Source: Thiomargarita sp. | Lineage (GTDB): Bacteria; Pseudomonadota; Gammaproteobacteria; Beggiatoales; Beggiatoaceae | DNA: 64,000 nt | Direction of reading: 5' to 3' | NCBI GenBank assembly: GCA_020721005.1 | Contig: DYNP01000008.1 | Location: 1-64,000, forward strand | Part shown: one piece after another, positions 47,442-55,363 of the stretch | How positions within the stretch are numbered: the first letter of the stretch is position 1 | How the letters are laid out: the number at the start of each line of letters is the position of its first letter | Translations under genes and position numbers: made by a program | The notes under the pieces: generated by a model | The model's input: the letters and a program-made list of their open reading frames with translations, nothing else | Databases searched by the model: none | Told to the model about the DNA's origin: nothing

Positions 47442-48479
47442 CTAGCGATGTTCAAATGTCAATATATTAAGGCAAGAATTACAAAACTTCGTAAGCTGTT
47501 GCTGAGAAGCCTGAACAGTTTCTTTACTTTCATTCTCACCTTCTTCCCAAACAAGAGGGGGATCGGGAAGGTCAGTTTGAATGCCCGCAATTCCTTTGAT
47601 CTCCAACATCTGAGCCAACTTGGGTTTTGAAGAAGAATTTACTTTGTCGTAAAGTTTTTCCAAAATCGTATCTGGCTTACGCGAAACAGTAAAATATAAC
47701 TTTTCTGTTCCAACTGTCTCGTCCAACACAAAAGATTTATTTTCCGCTGGCAAATAATACGATGTACCGGCAGTCACTGGATTGCGATGATTAATTCCTT
47801 CGAGTTTCTGATTGCGAAACATCTTGTTAAGTTGCTCAGGTGACAATGGAAACAACTGATAAAATTGATTGACCGAATCCAACTGGAACAAGTAAACATA
47901 ACCACTTTTGCGGGGTCGAAAAATGATTTTATAATGATCACCTGATTTCAGTACAGCACCATCAGTCAATGGTTTAAATTTCCCTTTTCCCTGACTTCGA
48001 TACACATAAGTTATTGCGAAATTGTCGAATGTAGGCGCATTTGGATCCTTGCTTGTCAACGCATCGGTTCGTTGCCAAATTTCGGCTATTATCTTCTCCT
48101 GTGCAGTGAAGCGTTCCTCAACTGGGATCTTATTTTTATCCACTCCATTCAAGGAGCGAAGCTGCGCCATCAATTCAGTCAATTCTCTCAATTCTTCCTT
48201 TAACTTGGGATCGTTATTCTGCTTTTGAACCTCAAGTTCAGTAGTCAGTCGCTTAACATCTTGTTCTAACTGGTCTATTTGCCGCTTCAACTTCTCAGTT
48301 TTGTCAGCAGAACTGTCTTCGCTAAAGTAATCCGCAATCACCCCAGTTGCCACCTCGGCCGCTACGGTCTTAACGGTTTCCCAGACGATGAGGGGCCACG
48401 CAGCCTCACTGGGCTGAGAAATACACACTACACTGACCAGTAACCACGCATGCAACAAAAAAACTCTTGTCCTCTTCAC
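47442..48479 (-). CDS. Secreted coiled-coil DUF4384-domain protein
   Basis: A 345-residue protein with a signal peptide (1-26, ending SEA), a coiled coil at about 58-110 (EKLKRQIDQLEQDVKRLTTELEVQKQ) and a DUF4384-like domain at about 150-290 (VLKSGDHYKIIFRPRKSGYVYLFQLDS...LFPLSPEQLN). DUF4384 domains are often encoded with caspase-like and FGE-like proteins in filamentous sulfur bacteria and cyanobacteria; here the DGR caspase target lies next to it, divergent and separated by a MITE. Function unknown. Confidence 0.8.
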   Translation of the reverse strand: MKRTRVFLLHAWLLVSVVCISQPSEAAWPLIVWETVKTVAAEVATGVIADYFSEDSSADKTEKLKRQIDQLEQDVKRLTTELEVQKQNNDPKLKEELRELTELMAQLRSLNGVDKNKIPVEERFTAQEKIIAEIWQRTDALTSKDPNAPTFDNFAITYVYRSQGKGKFKPLTDGAVLKSGDHYKIIFRPRKSGYVYLFQLDSVNQFYQLFPLSPEQLNKMFRNQKLEGINHRNPVTAGTSYYLPAENKSFVLDETVGTEKLYFTVSRKPDTILEKLYDKVNSSSKPKLAQMLEIKGIAGIQTDLPDPPLVWEEGENESKETVQASQQQLTKFCNSCLNILTFEHR

Positions 48480-48558
48480 AATTTATGACTCCCAATGTTA
48501 AAGAAAAGGGGGTAACTCTCCCCTATTGCCTATGTTATTACGCCTTGGATTTCCAATA

Positions 48559-49131
48559 GACCTCTTGCAAAAGTATGCGATCATGAAAAAATGAGAGTTG
48601 CACCTCAGTTAAGATACTCCGAAGTCGAGGCTTACTTTGGAGTAGAGGCTTTAGCCGGAAGATTGGAGTAGAGGCTTTAGCCGGAAGATTGGAGTGGAGG
48701 CTTTAGCCGGCTAACAATAGGCCCTTGCCATTTGTGTATGTGGGGTGATGCCTACGGCTAACCGGCTAAAGCCTCTATTCCAACCCACCGGCTAAAGCCT
48801 CTATTCCAACCCACCGGCTAAAGCCTCCATTCCAACCCATCGGCTAAAGCCTCCATTCCAACCCATCGGCTAAAAAGCCTCCATTCCAACCCATCGGCTA
48901 AAGCCTCCATTCCAACCCACCGGCTATAAAGCCTCCATTCCAACCCACCGGCTAAAGCCTCCATTCCAACCTACCGGCTAAAGCCTCCACTCCAACTTAC
49001 CGGCTAAAGCCTCCACTCCAAACTTCCGGCTAAAGCCTCTACTCCAATATGAACATCTACTCTAACGGGGACTTTCCTTTTATTTTTTCCTATCTCATCT
49101 TTATCGCATCATTATACTTTTGCAAGAGGCC
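48559..49131. mobile_element. Family-1 MITE-like element, complete copy (573 bp)
   Basis: The left terminus GACCTCTTGCAAAAGTAT (48559) and the reverse complement of the right terminus, GGCCTCTTGCAAAAGTAT (ending 49131), form 18-bp inverted repeats with one mismatch. TA flanks both sides (48557-48558 and 49132-49133), as after insertion at a TA target by IS630/Tc1-mariner-type transposases. The inside holds three reverse units, a CTACGGCTAACCGG centre and about eleven forward units whose linkers vary. No ORF is credible. Confidence 0.85.
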
Positions 49132-49153
49132 TAATGATCCGTGGGCTTCCTAT

Positions 49154-49181
49154 TTTACAAATGTTCCAAACCAATTATACT
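49154..49181 (+). promoter_or_regulatory. Probable sigma-70 promoter of the DGR target gene
   Basis: TTTACA (49154-49159), a 16-bp spacer and TATACT (49176-49181), just outside the MITE and about 73 bp before the ATG. AGAGGA precedes the ATG by about 8 bp. Confidence 0.5.
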
Positions 49182-49253
49182 GTAAAACTCTTGATCACTG
49201 CAATATTTTAAAACCTGTATCGATCGATCACTCTACTTTAGAGGAAACATATC

Positions 49254-50855
49254 ATGAGATTGATTTTAGCCTGCTGGCTGTTAGGATTAAGCATAGGGGT
49301 TATAGCCGAACCTCGTTTTGCCTTGGTAATTGGAAATAAAGACTATCCTAAAGGAGGTCTATTTTTACCTTTAACCAATCCACTACACGATGCGCAGGAT
49401 ATGGCAGAACTGCTGCGAACATACCAATTTAAAGTGCTTCCACCGGTGTTAGATGGGGATCAGCAAACCATGGAGGAGGCCATTCAGAACTTTGTAGACC
49501 AATTACCCCAAGAGGCAACCGCCTTACTGTACTATTCCGGACATGGAGTGCAAGTACAAGGGGTAAACTACTTGATTCCAGTAAAATATGTTTTTCGAGA
49601 CGCTGCAGATGTGCAATATAAAGCCGTCAATGTTCATCAAACCTTAGAAAAACTGAAAAATTCAGATCCAAAAGATCGTCGTTCAAAACGGGTAAATATC
49701 CTGATTTTAGACGCCTGTTTAGAAAATCTTGAACAGCGTAAAGGCTTTGAACGCAAGGGTTTAGCAGATATGAGTGTCACCGGAGTAATTGTGGGTTATG
49801 CCACCAGTCCGGGAGACTTTTCTTATGGCAATCGAATGGGACGTAACAGCGTGTACACCAGCAAATTGTTGGAAGTATTGAGAACAGGAGGACACCTGCC
49901 TATTGAACGAGTATTCAAACAAGCCCGTATAAAAGTTGCTGAGATCACTGACCAGATTCAAATACCGGCAACTCAAGACGCACTGATGGGAGATTTTTGT
50001 TTTGACGGCTGCGTAGAAATTCCACAGCCACCGCTGACTCCACAAGCACCAGTAGTTCCACGAGAGAAAGTATTCCAAGACCCCTTGAAAGATGGAGGCT
50101 TGGGTCCTAAAATGGTGTGGATTCCCAAAGGCTCATTTAATATGGGCAGTGACAAGGGGGATGATGATGAAAAACCGGTGCACAAAGTGACTATAAATTA
50201 CGACTATGCCATAGGTCAGTATGAGGTCACCCGTGGACAATTTAGACAATTTGTGAATGCGACTCAGTATCAAACTGAAGCTGAGCGCGGAGATGGGTGT
50301 TGGGGTTGGATAGGGACTGACTGGAAACAGCGTCCAGATTTTAATTGGAGAAATGCAGGATTTGTGCAAACTGATCAACATCCGGTATTGTGTGTCAGTT
50401 GGAACGATGCCAAAGCTTATGCTCAATGGTTGGCAGAGCAAACCGGCAAACCCTATCGATTGCCGAGTGAAGCAGAATGGGAATATGCATGTCGGGCCGG
50501 AACAACGACCGCTTATTCATTTGGGGATGATGCAAACCAATTGGGAAACTATGCGTGGTACGGAGAAAATTCGGGAAGTCAAACTCACCCGGTAGGAGAA
50601 AAGAAGTCGAATGCCTTTGGATTGTATGATATGCACGGAAATGTTTGGGAATGGTTGGAAGATGTGTGGCATGAGAACTATCAAGGAGCGCCAGTTGATG
50701 GAAGTGCGTGGATGAGTGGGAGAACTTCTGATGCGCATCCCCTTCGTGGGGGTTCTTGGTACAACGATGACAATTGGTTGCGTTGTGCCTACCGTGATTG
50801 GTACCTTACAACTGGCGGGGACATCAACGGGGGTTTGCGTCTTTCCAGGATGTAA
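49254..50855 (+). CDS. Secreted caspase-like protease with FGE/C-type-lectin tail; DGR target 1
   Basis: A 533-residue protein. A signal peptide (1 to about 18, LILACWLLGLSIGVIA) sends it to the periplasm or beyond. Residues 20-250 are a peptidase C14 (caspase-like) domain: RFALVIGNKDY, catalytic His97 in YYSGHG and catalytic Cys155 in ILDACLEN. A Pro-rich linker covers 255-272. Residues 283-533 are an FGE/SUMF1-like domain (MVWIPKGSFNMGS, YEVTRGQFRQF, LPSEAEWEYACRAGTTT, GLYDMHGNVWEW). Residues 494-532 are encoded by the DGR variable repeat. The FGE catalytic Cys pair is missing, so the tail is probably a ligand-binding surface that could control the protease; this role is inferred. avd, RT and TR follow on the same strand. 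Confidence 0.92.
   Translation: MRLILACWLLGLSIGVIAEPRFALVIGNKDYPKGGLFLPLTNPLHDAQDMAELLRTYQFKVLPPVLDGDQQTMEEAIQNFVDQLPQEATALLYYSGHGVQVQGVNYLIPVKYVFRDAADVQYKAVNVHQTLEKLKNSDPKDRRSKRVNILILDACLENLEQRKGFERKGLADMSVTGVIVGYATSPGDFSYGNRMGRNSVYTSKLLEVLRTGGHLPIERVFKQARIKVAEITDQIQIPATQDALMGDFCFDGCVEIPQPPLTPQAPVVPREKVFQDPLKDGGLGPKMVWIPKGSFNMGSDKGDDDEKPVHKVTINYDYAIGQYEVTRGQFRQFVNATQYQTEAERGDGCWGWIGTDWKQRPDFNWRNAGFVQTDQHPVLCVSWNDAKAYAQWLAEQTGKPYRLPSEAEWEYACRAGTTTAYSFGDDANQLGNYAWYGENSGSQTHPVGEKKSNAFGLYDMHGNVWEWLEDVWHENYQGAPVDGSAWMSGRTSDAHPLRGGSWYNDDNWLRCAYRDWYLTTGGDINGGLRLSRM
50733..50848 (+). repeat. DGR variable repeat 1 (VR1)
   Basis: A 116-bp block aligned without gaps to the TR at 52413-52528. All 15 differences fall on A in the TR (seven to T, seven to G, one to C). 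Two conserved ends flank it: GCGCATCCCCTTCGTGGGGG at the 5' side and GGGTTTGCGTCTTTCCAG at the 3' side. It codes for the last residues before the stop, leaving RGGSW, LRCA and GLRLS constant. Confidence 0.97.
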
Positions 50856-50932
50856 ATCTCAGCACTGTGTCCCTGTAACCCTTTATTCTTTTACTCTTTT
50901 TTCTCTTTTCCTTTTACTCTTTTCTTTTATAT

Positions 50933-50948
50933 CCCCCGCTTGCGGGGG
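50933..50948 (+). terminator. GC hairpin downstream of VR1
   Basis: CCCCCGC/GCGGGGG, a perfect 7-bp stem with a TT loop (or a 6-bp stem with a CTTG loop), 85 bp after VR1 and 47 bp before avd. Stem-loops near VR 3' ends help retrohoming in the Bordetella phage DGR, but there they are only a few bases away. It may instead be a processing or termination hairpin. Confidence 0.5.
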
Positions 50949-50994
50949 TCGCGACATTTTTTGAAAATTTACCCCTACATTTTATATGTAAATA

Positions 50995-51333
50995 ATGCAA
51001 CAAACCCCTCAAGCAGTACAACACTGTCATGAAATACTTCTGTGGATGATTCCACACCTGGACAAATTTCCACGTGTACGTCGATTTACCTTAGGTGAAC
51101 GCCTAGAAACACGATTACTTGAAGTATTAGAAAATTTAGTCGAAGCCGCTTATACTAAAAACAAAAAGGCACAACTCACTGAAGCCAATCGTCAATTAGA
51201 AGTTATCAGACACCTGTGGCGATTGAGTTTTGAACTGCAAGTTATCTCTAACCAAACCTACGAACATGGAGCTAAATTGGTCAACGAACTGGGAAAACAA
51301 ATTGGTGGCTGGTTAAAAATAATCGAACCATAA
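50995..51333 (+). CDS. avd: DGR accessory variability determinant (Avd-like) protein
   Basis: A 112-residue, mostly helical, basic protein (MQQTPQAVQHCHEILLWMIPHLDKFPRVRRFTLGERLETRLLEVLENLVEAAYT). It matches the four-helix-bundle Avd family that forms a pentameric ring, binds the RT and template RNA, and is needed for mutagenic cDNA synthesis. It lies between VR1 and the RT, 11 bp before the RT start. Confidence 0.93.
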   Translation: MQQTPQAVQHCHEILLWMIPHLDKFPRVRRFTLGERLETRLLEVLENLVEAAYTKNKKAQLTEANRQLEVIRHLWRLSFELQVISNQTYEHGAKLVNELGKQIGGWLKIIEP

Positions 51334-51344
51334 GGTAATATACA

Positions 51345-52409
51345 ATGAATTTGATTGACAATGTGTGGTCTGACATCATCTCTTTTGACAACTTGCTACT
51401 GGCTTACCGAAAGGCGCGACGCGGCAAACAACACAAGATGAATGTCGCAACGTTTAGCCTGAACTTAGAATCTGAATTATTCACCCTACAACAAGAATTA
51501 CAAACAGGAAACTATCAACCCTCTAATTATCACCTATTCACCATTTATGAGCGCAAACCACGGGTTATTGCAGCGGCCAAATTTCGAGACCGAGTAGTGC
51601 ACCATGCCTTACTCAACATCATTGAGCCGCTGATAGATAAAGAATTTATTGCTGATTCCTATGCCAATCGCAAAGGTAAAGGCGTACACCGTGCAGTTGA
51701 TCGCTATCAAAATTGGGCGAAACGTTACCGTTACGTGCTAAAAATGGACATATTGCAATATTTTCCATCCATCGACCATATTCTGCTCAAAGACAAGCTG
51801 AAAAACTATATTCAAGAAGTTAAGGTACTGAATTTATTTAATAAAATAATAGATACTTCCCCTGTGGTTGCTATCCAACCTCAGTGGTACGAAGGAGATG
51901 ATTTACTGACTCCTGTAGAACGTCGTAAAGGTATTCCTATTGGCAACCTCACCAGCCAATTTCTCGCAAATTTATACCTAGATGACTTCGATGATTACGT
52001 TACTGAGATACTAAAAATCCCTGCTTATATTCGCTACGTTGATGATTTTGTAATACTCACTGATGATAAAAAACAACTTCATTGGATGCGAGAACAAATT
52101 CGCAACTGTCTTGCAATTCAACGTTTATGCTTACACCCCCGTAAGGCACATATCACACCGACCAGTCAAGGTTTAGATTTTCTTGGCTACCGAGTCTTCC
52201 CTACCTTTCGTCGACTACGTAATGACAATGGACACCGTTTTGCCCGCCGATTGCGTCATCTTTCTCAAGCTTATCAACAAAACAAAGTAACTTGGAAAAC
52301 TGTGAATTCAAGTATTCAAAGTTGGATAGGTCACGCGAAACATGCAGATACTGAAGGTTTGCGTAAAAAAATCTTTTCTGATACTATTTTAAACGTGGAA
52401 TTCACCTAA
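51345..52409 (+). CDS. DGR-type reverse transcriptase
   Basis: A 354-residue RT. Motif A is MDILQYFPSID (first catalytic Asp at 135). The DGR-diagnostic motif 4 is IGNLTSQ at 199-205, where retrons and group II introns have QGxxxSP. The catalytic YVDD is at 231-234. There is no maturase, endonuclease or integrase domain. It copies the TR RNA with adenine-specific errors into cDNA that replaces the VRs. The TR starts three bases after its stop. Confidence 0.97.
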   Translation: MNLIDNVWSDIISFDNLLLAYRKARRGKQHKMNVATFSLNLESELFTLQQELQTGNYQPSNYHLFTIYERKPRVIAAAKFRDRVVHHALLNIIEPLIDKEFIADSYANRKGKGVHRAVDRYQNWAKRYRYVLKMDILQYFPSIDHILLKDKLKNYIQEVKVLNLFNKIIDTSPVVAIQPQWYEGDDLLTPVERRKGIPIGNLTSQFLANLYLDDFDDYVTEILKIPAYIRYVDDFVILTDDKKQLHWMREQIRNCLAIQRLCLHPRKAHITPTSQGLDFLGYRVFPTFRRLRNDNGHRFARRLRHLSQAYQQNKVTWKTVNSSIQSWIGHAKHADTEGLRKKIFSDTILNVEFT

Positions 52410-52412
52410 AAA

Positions 52413-52528
52413 GCGCATCCCCTTCGTGGGGGTTCTTGGAACAACAATGACAATAGGTTGCGTTGTGCCAACCGTAATAGGAACAATACAACTAACAGGA
52501 ACAACAACAGGGGTTTGCGTCTTTCCAG
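52413..52528 (+). repeat. DGR template repeat (TR)
   Basis: A 116-bp donor sequence with 34 adenines, many in AAC or AAT codons when read in the VR frame. Such codons can become any of many residues when A is randomised. In that frame it would read RGGSWNNNDNRLRCANRNRN and so on. After the last shared base TR continues TCTGG whereas both VRs continue GATGT. No start codon or stop of its own: it is a template, not a gene. Confidence 0.97.
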
Positions 52529-52740
52529 TCTGGCTGTGTGTCTCAGAGTTGTAACGTTTAAGGACGTAACGAGTGTAGCATGCAGTTATCCATGAGTGAA
52601 TTTCCGTGCCTTTTAAGGAATAAATAGCAAAATAGCTTGTCATGGATGACACCCTACAACTTCGATTTTTTTCCCTGATTTTTCCTCGTCCCCACCAACA
52701 GCGTTACCAATTTCATAATCATCATCGACCGTAACTATAG

Positions 52741-52869
52741 AAATTTCCACTCGGAGATGTAAATGATTTTTGTAAAGTTTTTATTCCTGCTTGGTTGAAT
52801 TCGTTACTGTCTGAAGAAAAGCCAAAACGCAGTCGTCAATTCAGGATGTCACTTGCAGAAGTGATGAAG
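52741..52869 (+). pseudogene. N-terminal remnant of an IS982-type transposase
   Basis: One frame reads PLGDVNDFCKVFIPAWLNSL followed by LSEEKPKRSRQFRMSLAEVM, resembling the start of IS982-family transposases (FC.xFxPxW...LSLSEVMTI). A stop precedes it and the match ends near 52869, so only about 43 codons survive. It lies 210 bp after the TR. Confidence 0.55.
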
Positions 52870-53609
52870 AAAAAAACCTTCCCCATTTAATCAGCCCCTT
52901 CTATCTTCCCCTCTCCTCCCTATTCAAATCATACAATTGATCAACCCTCCATTCCAACTCCCGACAGTCTGTGCCTTATCTAACCGGAACCTTACCCAAC
53001 CCTGAATTTAACACGCCCAAAATGTATTTAAGAGAACTCGACTTTTGGTACAATTCAACAATATTTACATTCAAAGTTGGCAATGACAGCTTACATAAAA
53101 TATTTATCTGAACATGATGAAAGGGGACAATGTGCATACCATTGACCAGAATAATTTTTTCTAAAATATTCCCCGTTTTGTCGCATTTAGGTAACTGGCG
53201 ATGAATTAGTAATAAAGTTAAGCGTTCCCCTTGTTTAAATAACAAAATGATTGGTATTGTAAATATCCTAAAGGTTTTTAGGGTAAATACTACAAATATT
53301 ACAAGTTAATACATTTTATCTAATGCCAATAAGAGTCACTAACTTGCTGATTTATTCCCTTAACTCCGTCTGAACAGTGAGTATTTTTGGCTAAAACATT
53401 AACTTGTGATAATATTAGAATGTTTAAACACACTGTAGGTTAATCATCCCTTTTTTTACAGACCTATAACATGATCTTACAATGTAGCCCCAAATAAGAT
53501 ACTCTTTTTTCCCTATCGGATCAGCGAGTAAAGTATCCCTCTGCTCTTGAATAAGCCTATAAATGGTTTACTTTTCAACCTCCTGAATACCTATAACCGA
53601 GGAACTTCC
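52870..53609. other. AT-rich intergenic region before the hydrogenase operon
   Basis: The region holds one 89-codon minus-strand ORF (52976-53245) without recognisable family or ribosome site; I do not call it a gene. The rest is AT-rich and probably carries the hydrogenase promoter, but I see no convincing sigma-70 or sigma-54 site. GAGGA lies just before the hynS ATG. Confidence 0.4.
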
Positions 53610-54698
53610 ATGTTAAAAACACCTACTATTGGAGAAAGTTTACGTAACGAAGGGATCAGTCGACGGGAATTCATCAAATTTTGCGCTACAGCCGCATCTT
53701 TGATGGCCCTACCTGCCACGATGATCCCTAAAATTGCGGAGGCCCTGTCCAATACTCCACGTCAATCAGTTATCTGGCTCTCCTTTCAAGAGTGCACTGG
53801 ATGTACAGAAGCCCTCACTCGAGCCCATGCTCCCAGTTTAGAAAACTTGATTTTCAACACCATTTCCCTGGATTACCATCATACTTTACAGGCTGCTTCT
53901 GGTACTGCTGCAGAAGAAGCCAGAGAACAGGCGATGCACAAGCATCCGGGAGAATACCTACTGGTAGTTGACGGCTCTATACCCATAGGTAATCCAGGCT
54001 ATTCCACCATTGCCGGTATCAGCAATCAGGACATGTTCCTAGAAGTTGCCAAACAAGCGAAGGCAGTTATCGCAGTGGGCACTTGTGCTGCCTTTGGAGG
54101 ATTGCCTAAAGCAGCACCAAATCCTACAGGTGCGGTAGCTGTGCAAGATCTTTTACGGGATAAACCTCTGGTCAACGTACCTGGATGTCCTCCTATTCCA
54201 GTAGTCATCTCCAGCATTGTTGCACATTATATCACCTTTGGAGGTCTACCCGATTTAGACAATCTCAAACGTCCACTGCCCTTTTTTGGACAAAATATTC
54301 ACGACCGTTGCTATCGGCGCCCCTTTTATGAGCGAGGCCAATTTGCCGAAACTTTTGACGACGAAGGCGCCAAACAAGGCTGGTGTCTCTACAAACTGGG
54401 CTGCAAGGGACCAGTCACTTACAACGCTTGTGCCCTCTTCAAATGGAATGATGCCGTCAGCTTTCCCATCGAAGCCGGACATGGCTGCCTAGGCTGCTCC
54501 GAACCCAACTTTTGGGATGCAGGCAGCTTCTATGATGCCCTGTCCATTCCCCTGCCTGGAGCTGCTAAAGCCGCTGCCTATGCGGGAATTGCTGGAACTG
54601 CCGTGGGAATTGCTGCCGGGGCCTTAAACATGTACAAAAAATCCACAGCCATTCAACAACGTGAAGTGGTCACTGTCGACGACTTGGAGAGAAAATAA
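53610..54698 (+). CDS. hynS: [NiFe] hydrogenase small subunit (Isp-type, group 1e-like)
   Basis: A 362-residue Fe-S subunit. The ATG at 53610 follows GAGGA; an in-frame TTG at 53547 is less likely. A Tat signal SRREFIKF lies at 17-24. Cluster ligands are seen in FQECTGCTEAL and VPGCPP (proximal), DRCYRR and WCLYKLGCKG (distal) and YNACALF, GHGCLGCSEP (medial). A C-terminal hydrophobic segment (AAYAGIAGTAVGIAAGALNMY) anchors it in the membrane on the periplasmic side. isp1, isp2 and hynL follow, the order known from Thiocapsa. Confidence 0.93.
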   Translation: MLKTPTIGESLRNEGISRREFIKFCATAASLMALPATMIPKIAEALSNTPRQSVIWLSFQECTGCTEALTRAHAPSLENLIFNTISLDYHHTLQAASGTAAEEAREQAMHKHPGEYLLVVDGSIPIGNPGYSTIAGISNQDMFLEVAKQAKAVIAVGTCAAFGGLPKAAPNPTGAVAVQDLLRDKPLVNVPGCPPIPVVISSIVAHYITFGGLPDLDNLKRPLPFFGQNIHDRCYRRPFYERGQFAETFDDEGAKQGWCLYKLGCKGPVTYNACALFKWNDAVSFPIEAGHGCLGCSEPNFWDAGSFYDALSIPLPGAAKAAAYAGIAGTAVGIAAGALNMYKKSTAIQQREVVTVDDLERK

Positions 54699-54700
54699 CC

Positions 54701-55363
54701 ATGGACAACTATGCAGACTTTCTACTGTGGGTCAGAGGACCCGCCTTTCACATCGCCTTAGCCATCTTCCTATTTGGCATTCTCCTACGATTCTTCGAAA
54801 TCTTCAGTCTGGGTCGCCGAACTGAATATGCCGAAGTTCGTGGCAATGCCTTTTTGGGAGGTATGCGCACCCTCTTCACCCGTTTTCTCCCTGAAAAAAC
54901 CACCCTAAAACGCATCCTGTTCCTCGTCATTGCGGGCTACCTATTTCACCTGGGCTTCTTCATCACCTTCCTATTCTTTGACCCCCATATTGTTCTCTTC
55001 AAATCTGCCCTTGGTTTCTCCTGGCCTGGACTTCCTGCTCCCATCATCAACATTGTCACCCTGATCAGCCTATTGGTCATGATTGCACTGCTCATTTACC
55101 GCCTCAACCACCCGGTATTGCGCCTCCTCTCGGGCTTTCAAGACTATTTGGCCTGGACCATCACCTTTTTACCTCTGCTCACTGGCTATCTAGCCTTTCA
55201 CCACATGATTCACCCCTATCCCTTAATTCTCGCCCTTCACATTCTCAGCGTCGAACTGCTCATGATCCTCTTCCCTTTCACCAAACTCATGCACACCTTC
55301 ACCTTCATCATCGCTCGCTGGACCACCGGTGCCAGAGCCGCTCAAAAAGGAGTTAGCCTATGA
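54701..55363 (+). CDS. isp1: Isp1, membrane cytochrome b-like subunit
   Basis: A 220-residue protein with about five membrane helices (about 15-33, 66-88, 105-126, 140-160, 170-195), related to NarI/DsrM-type cytochrome b. Histidines inside helices (for example HIALAIFLFG, HLGFFITF, HHMIHPY, LHILSVELL) may bind heme b. It would carry electrons between the hydrogenase and the quinone pool or Isp2. It lies 2 bp after hynS and overlaps isp2 by 4 bp. Confidence 0.88.
   Translation: MDNYADFLLWVRGPAFHIALAIFLFGILLRFFEIFSLGRRTEYAEVRGNAFLGGMRTLFTRFLPEKTTLKRILFLVIAGYLFHLGFFITFLFFDPHIVLFKSALGFSWPGLPAPIINIVTLISLLVMIALLIYRLNHPVLRLLSGFQDYLAWTITFLPLLTGYLAFHHMIHPYPLILALHILSVELLMILFPFTKLMHTFTFIIARWTTGARAAQKGVSL

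Noticed and set aside
51345-52409. RT as part of a retron or group II intron
   Set aside because: Motif 4 is IGxxxSQ, no maturase domain or msr/msd structure is seen, and Avd, TR and two VRs are present.
52389-52652. 87-codon minus-strand ORF across the TR
   Set aside because: It is the antisense of the TR and RT end; composition follows the TR and there is no ribosome site or family.
52976-53245. 89-codon minus-strand ORF
   Set aside because: No recognised family, no ribosome site, AT-rich surroundings; kept only as part of the intergenic description.
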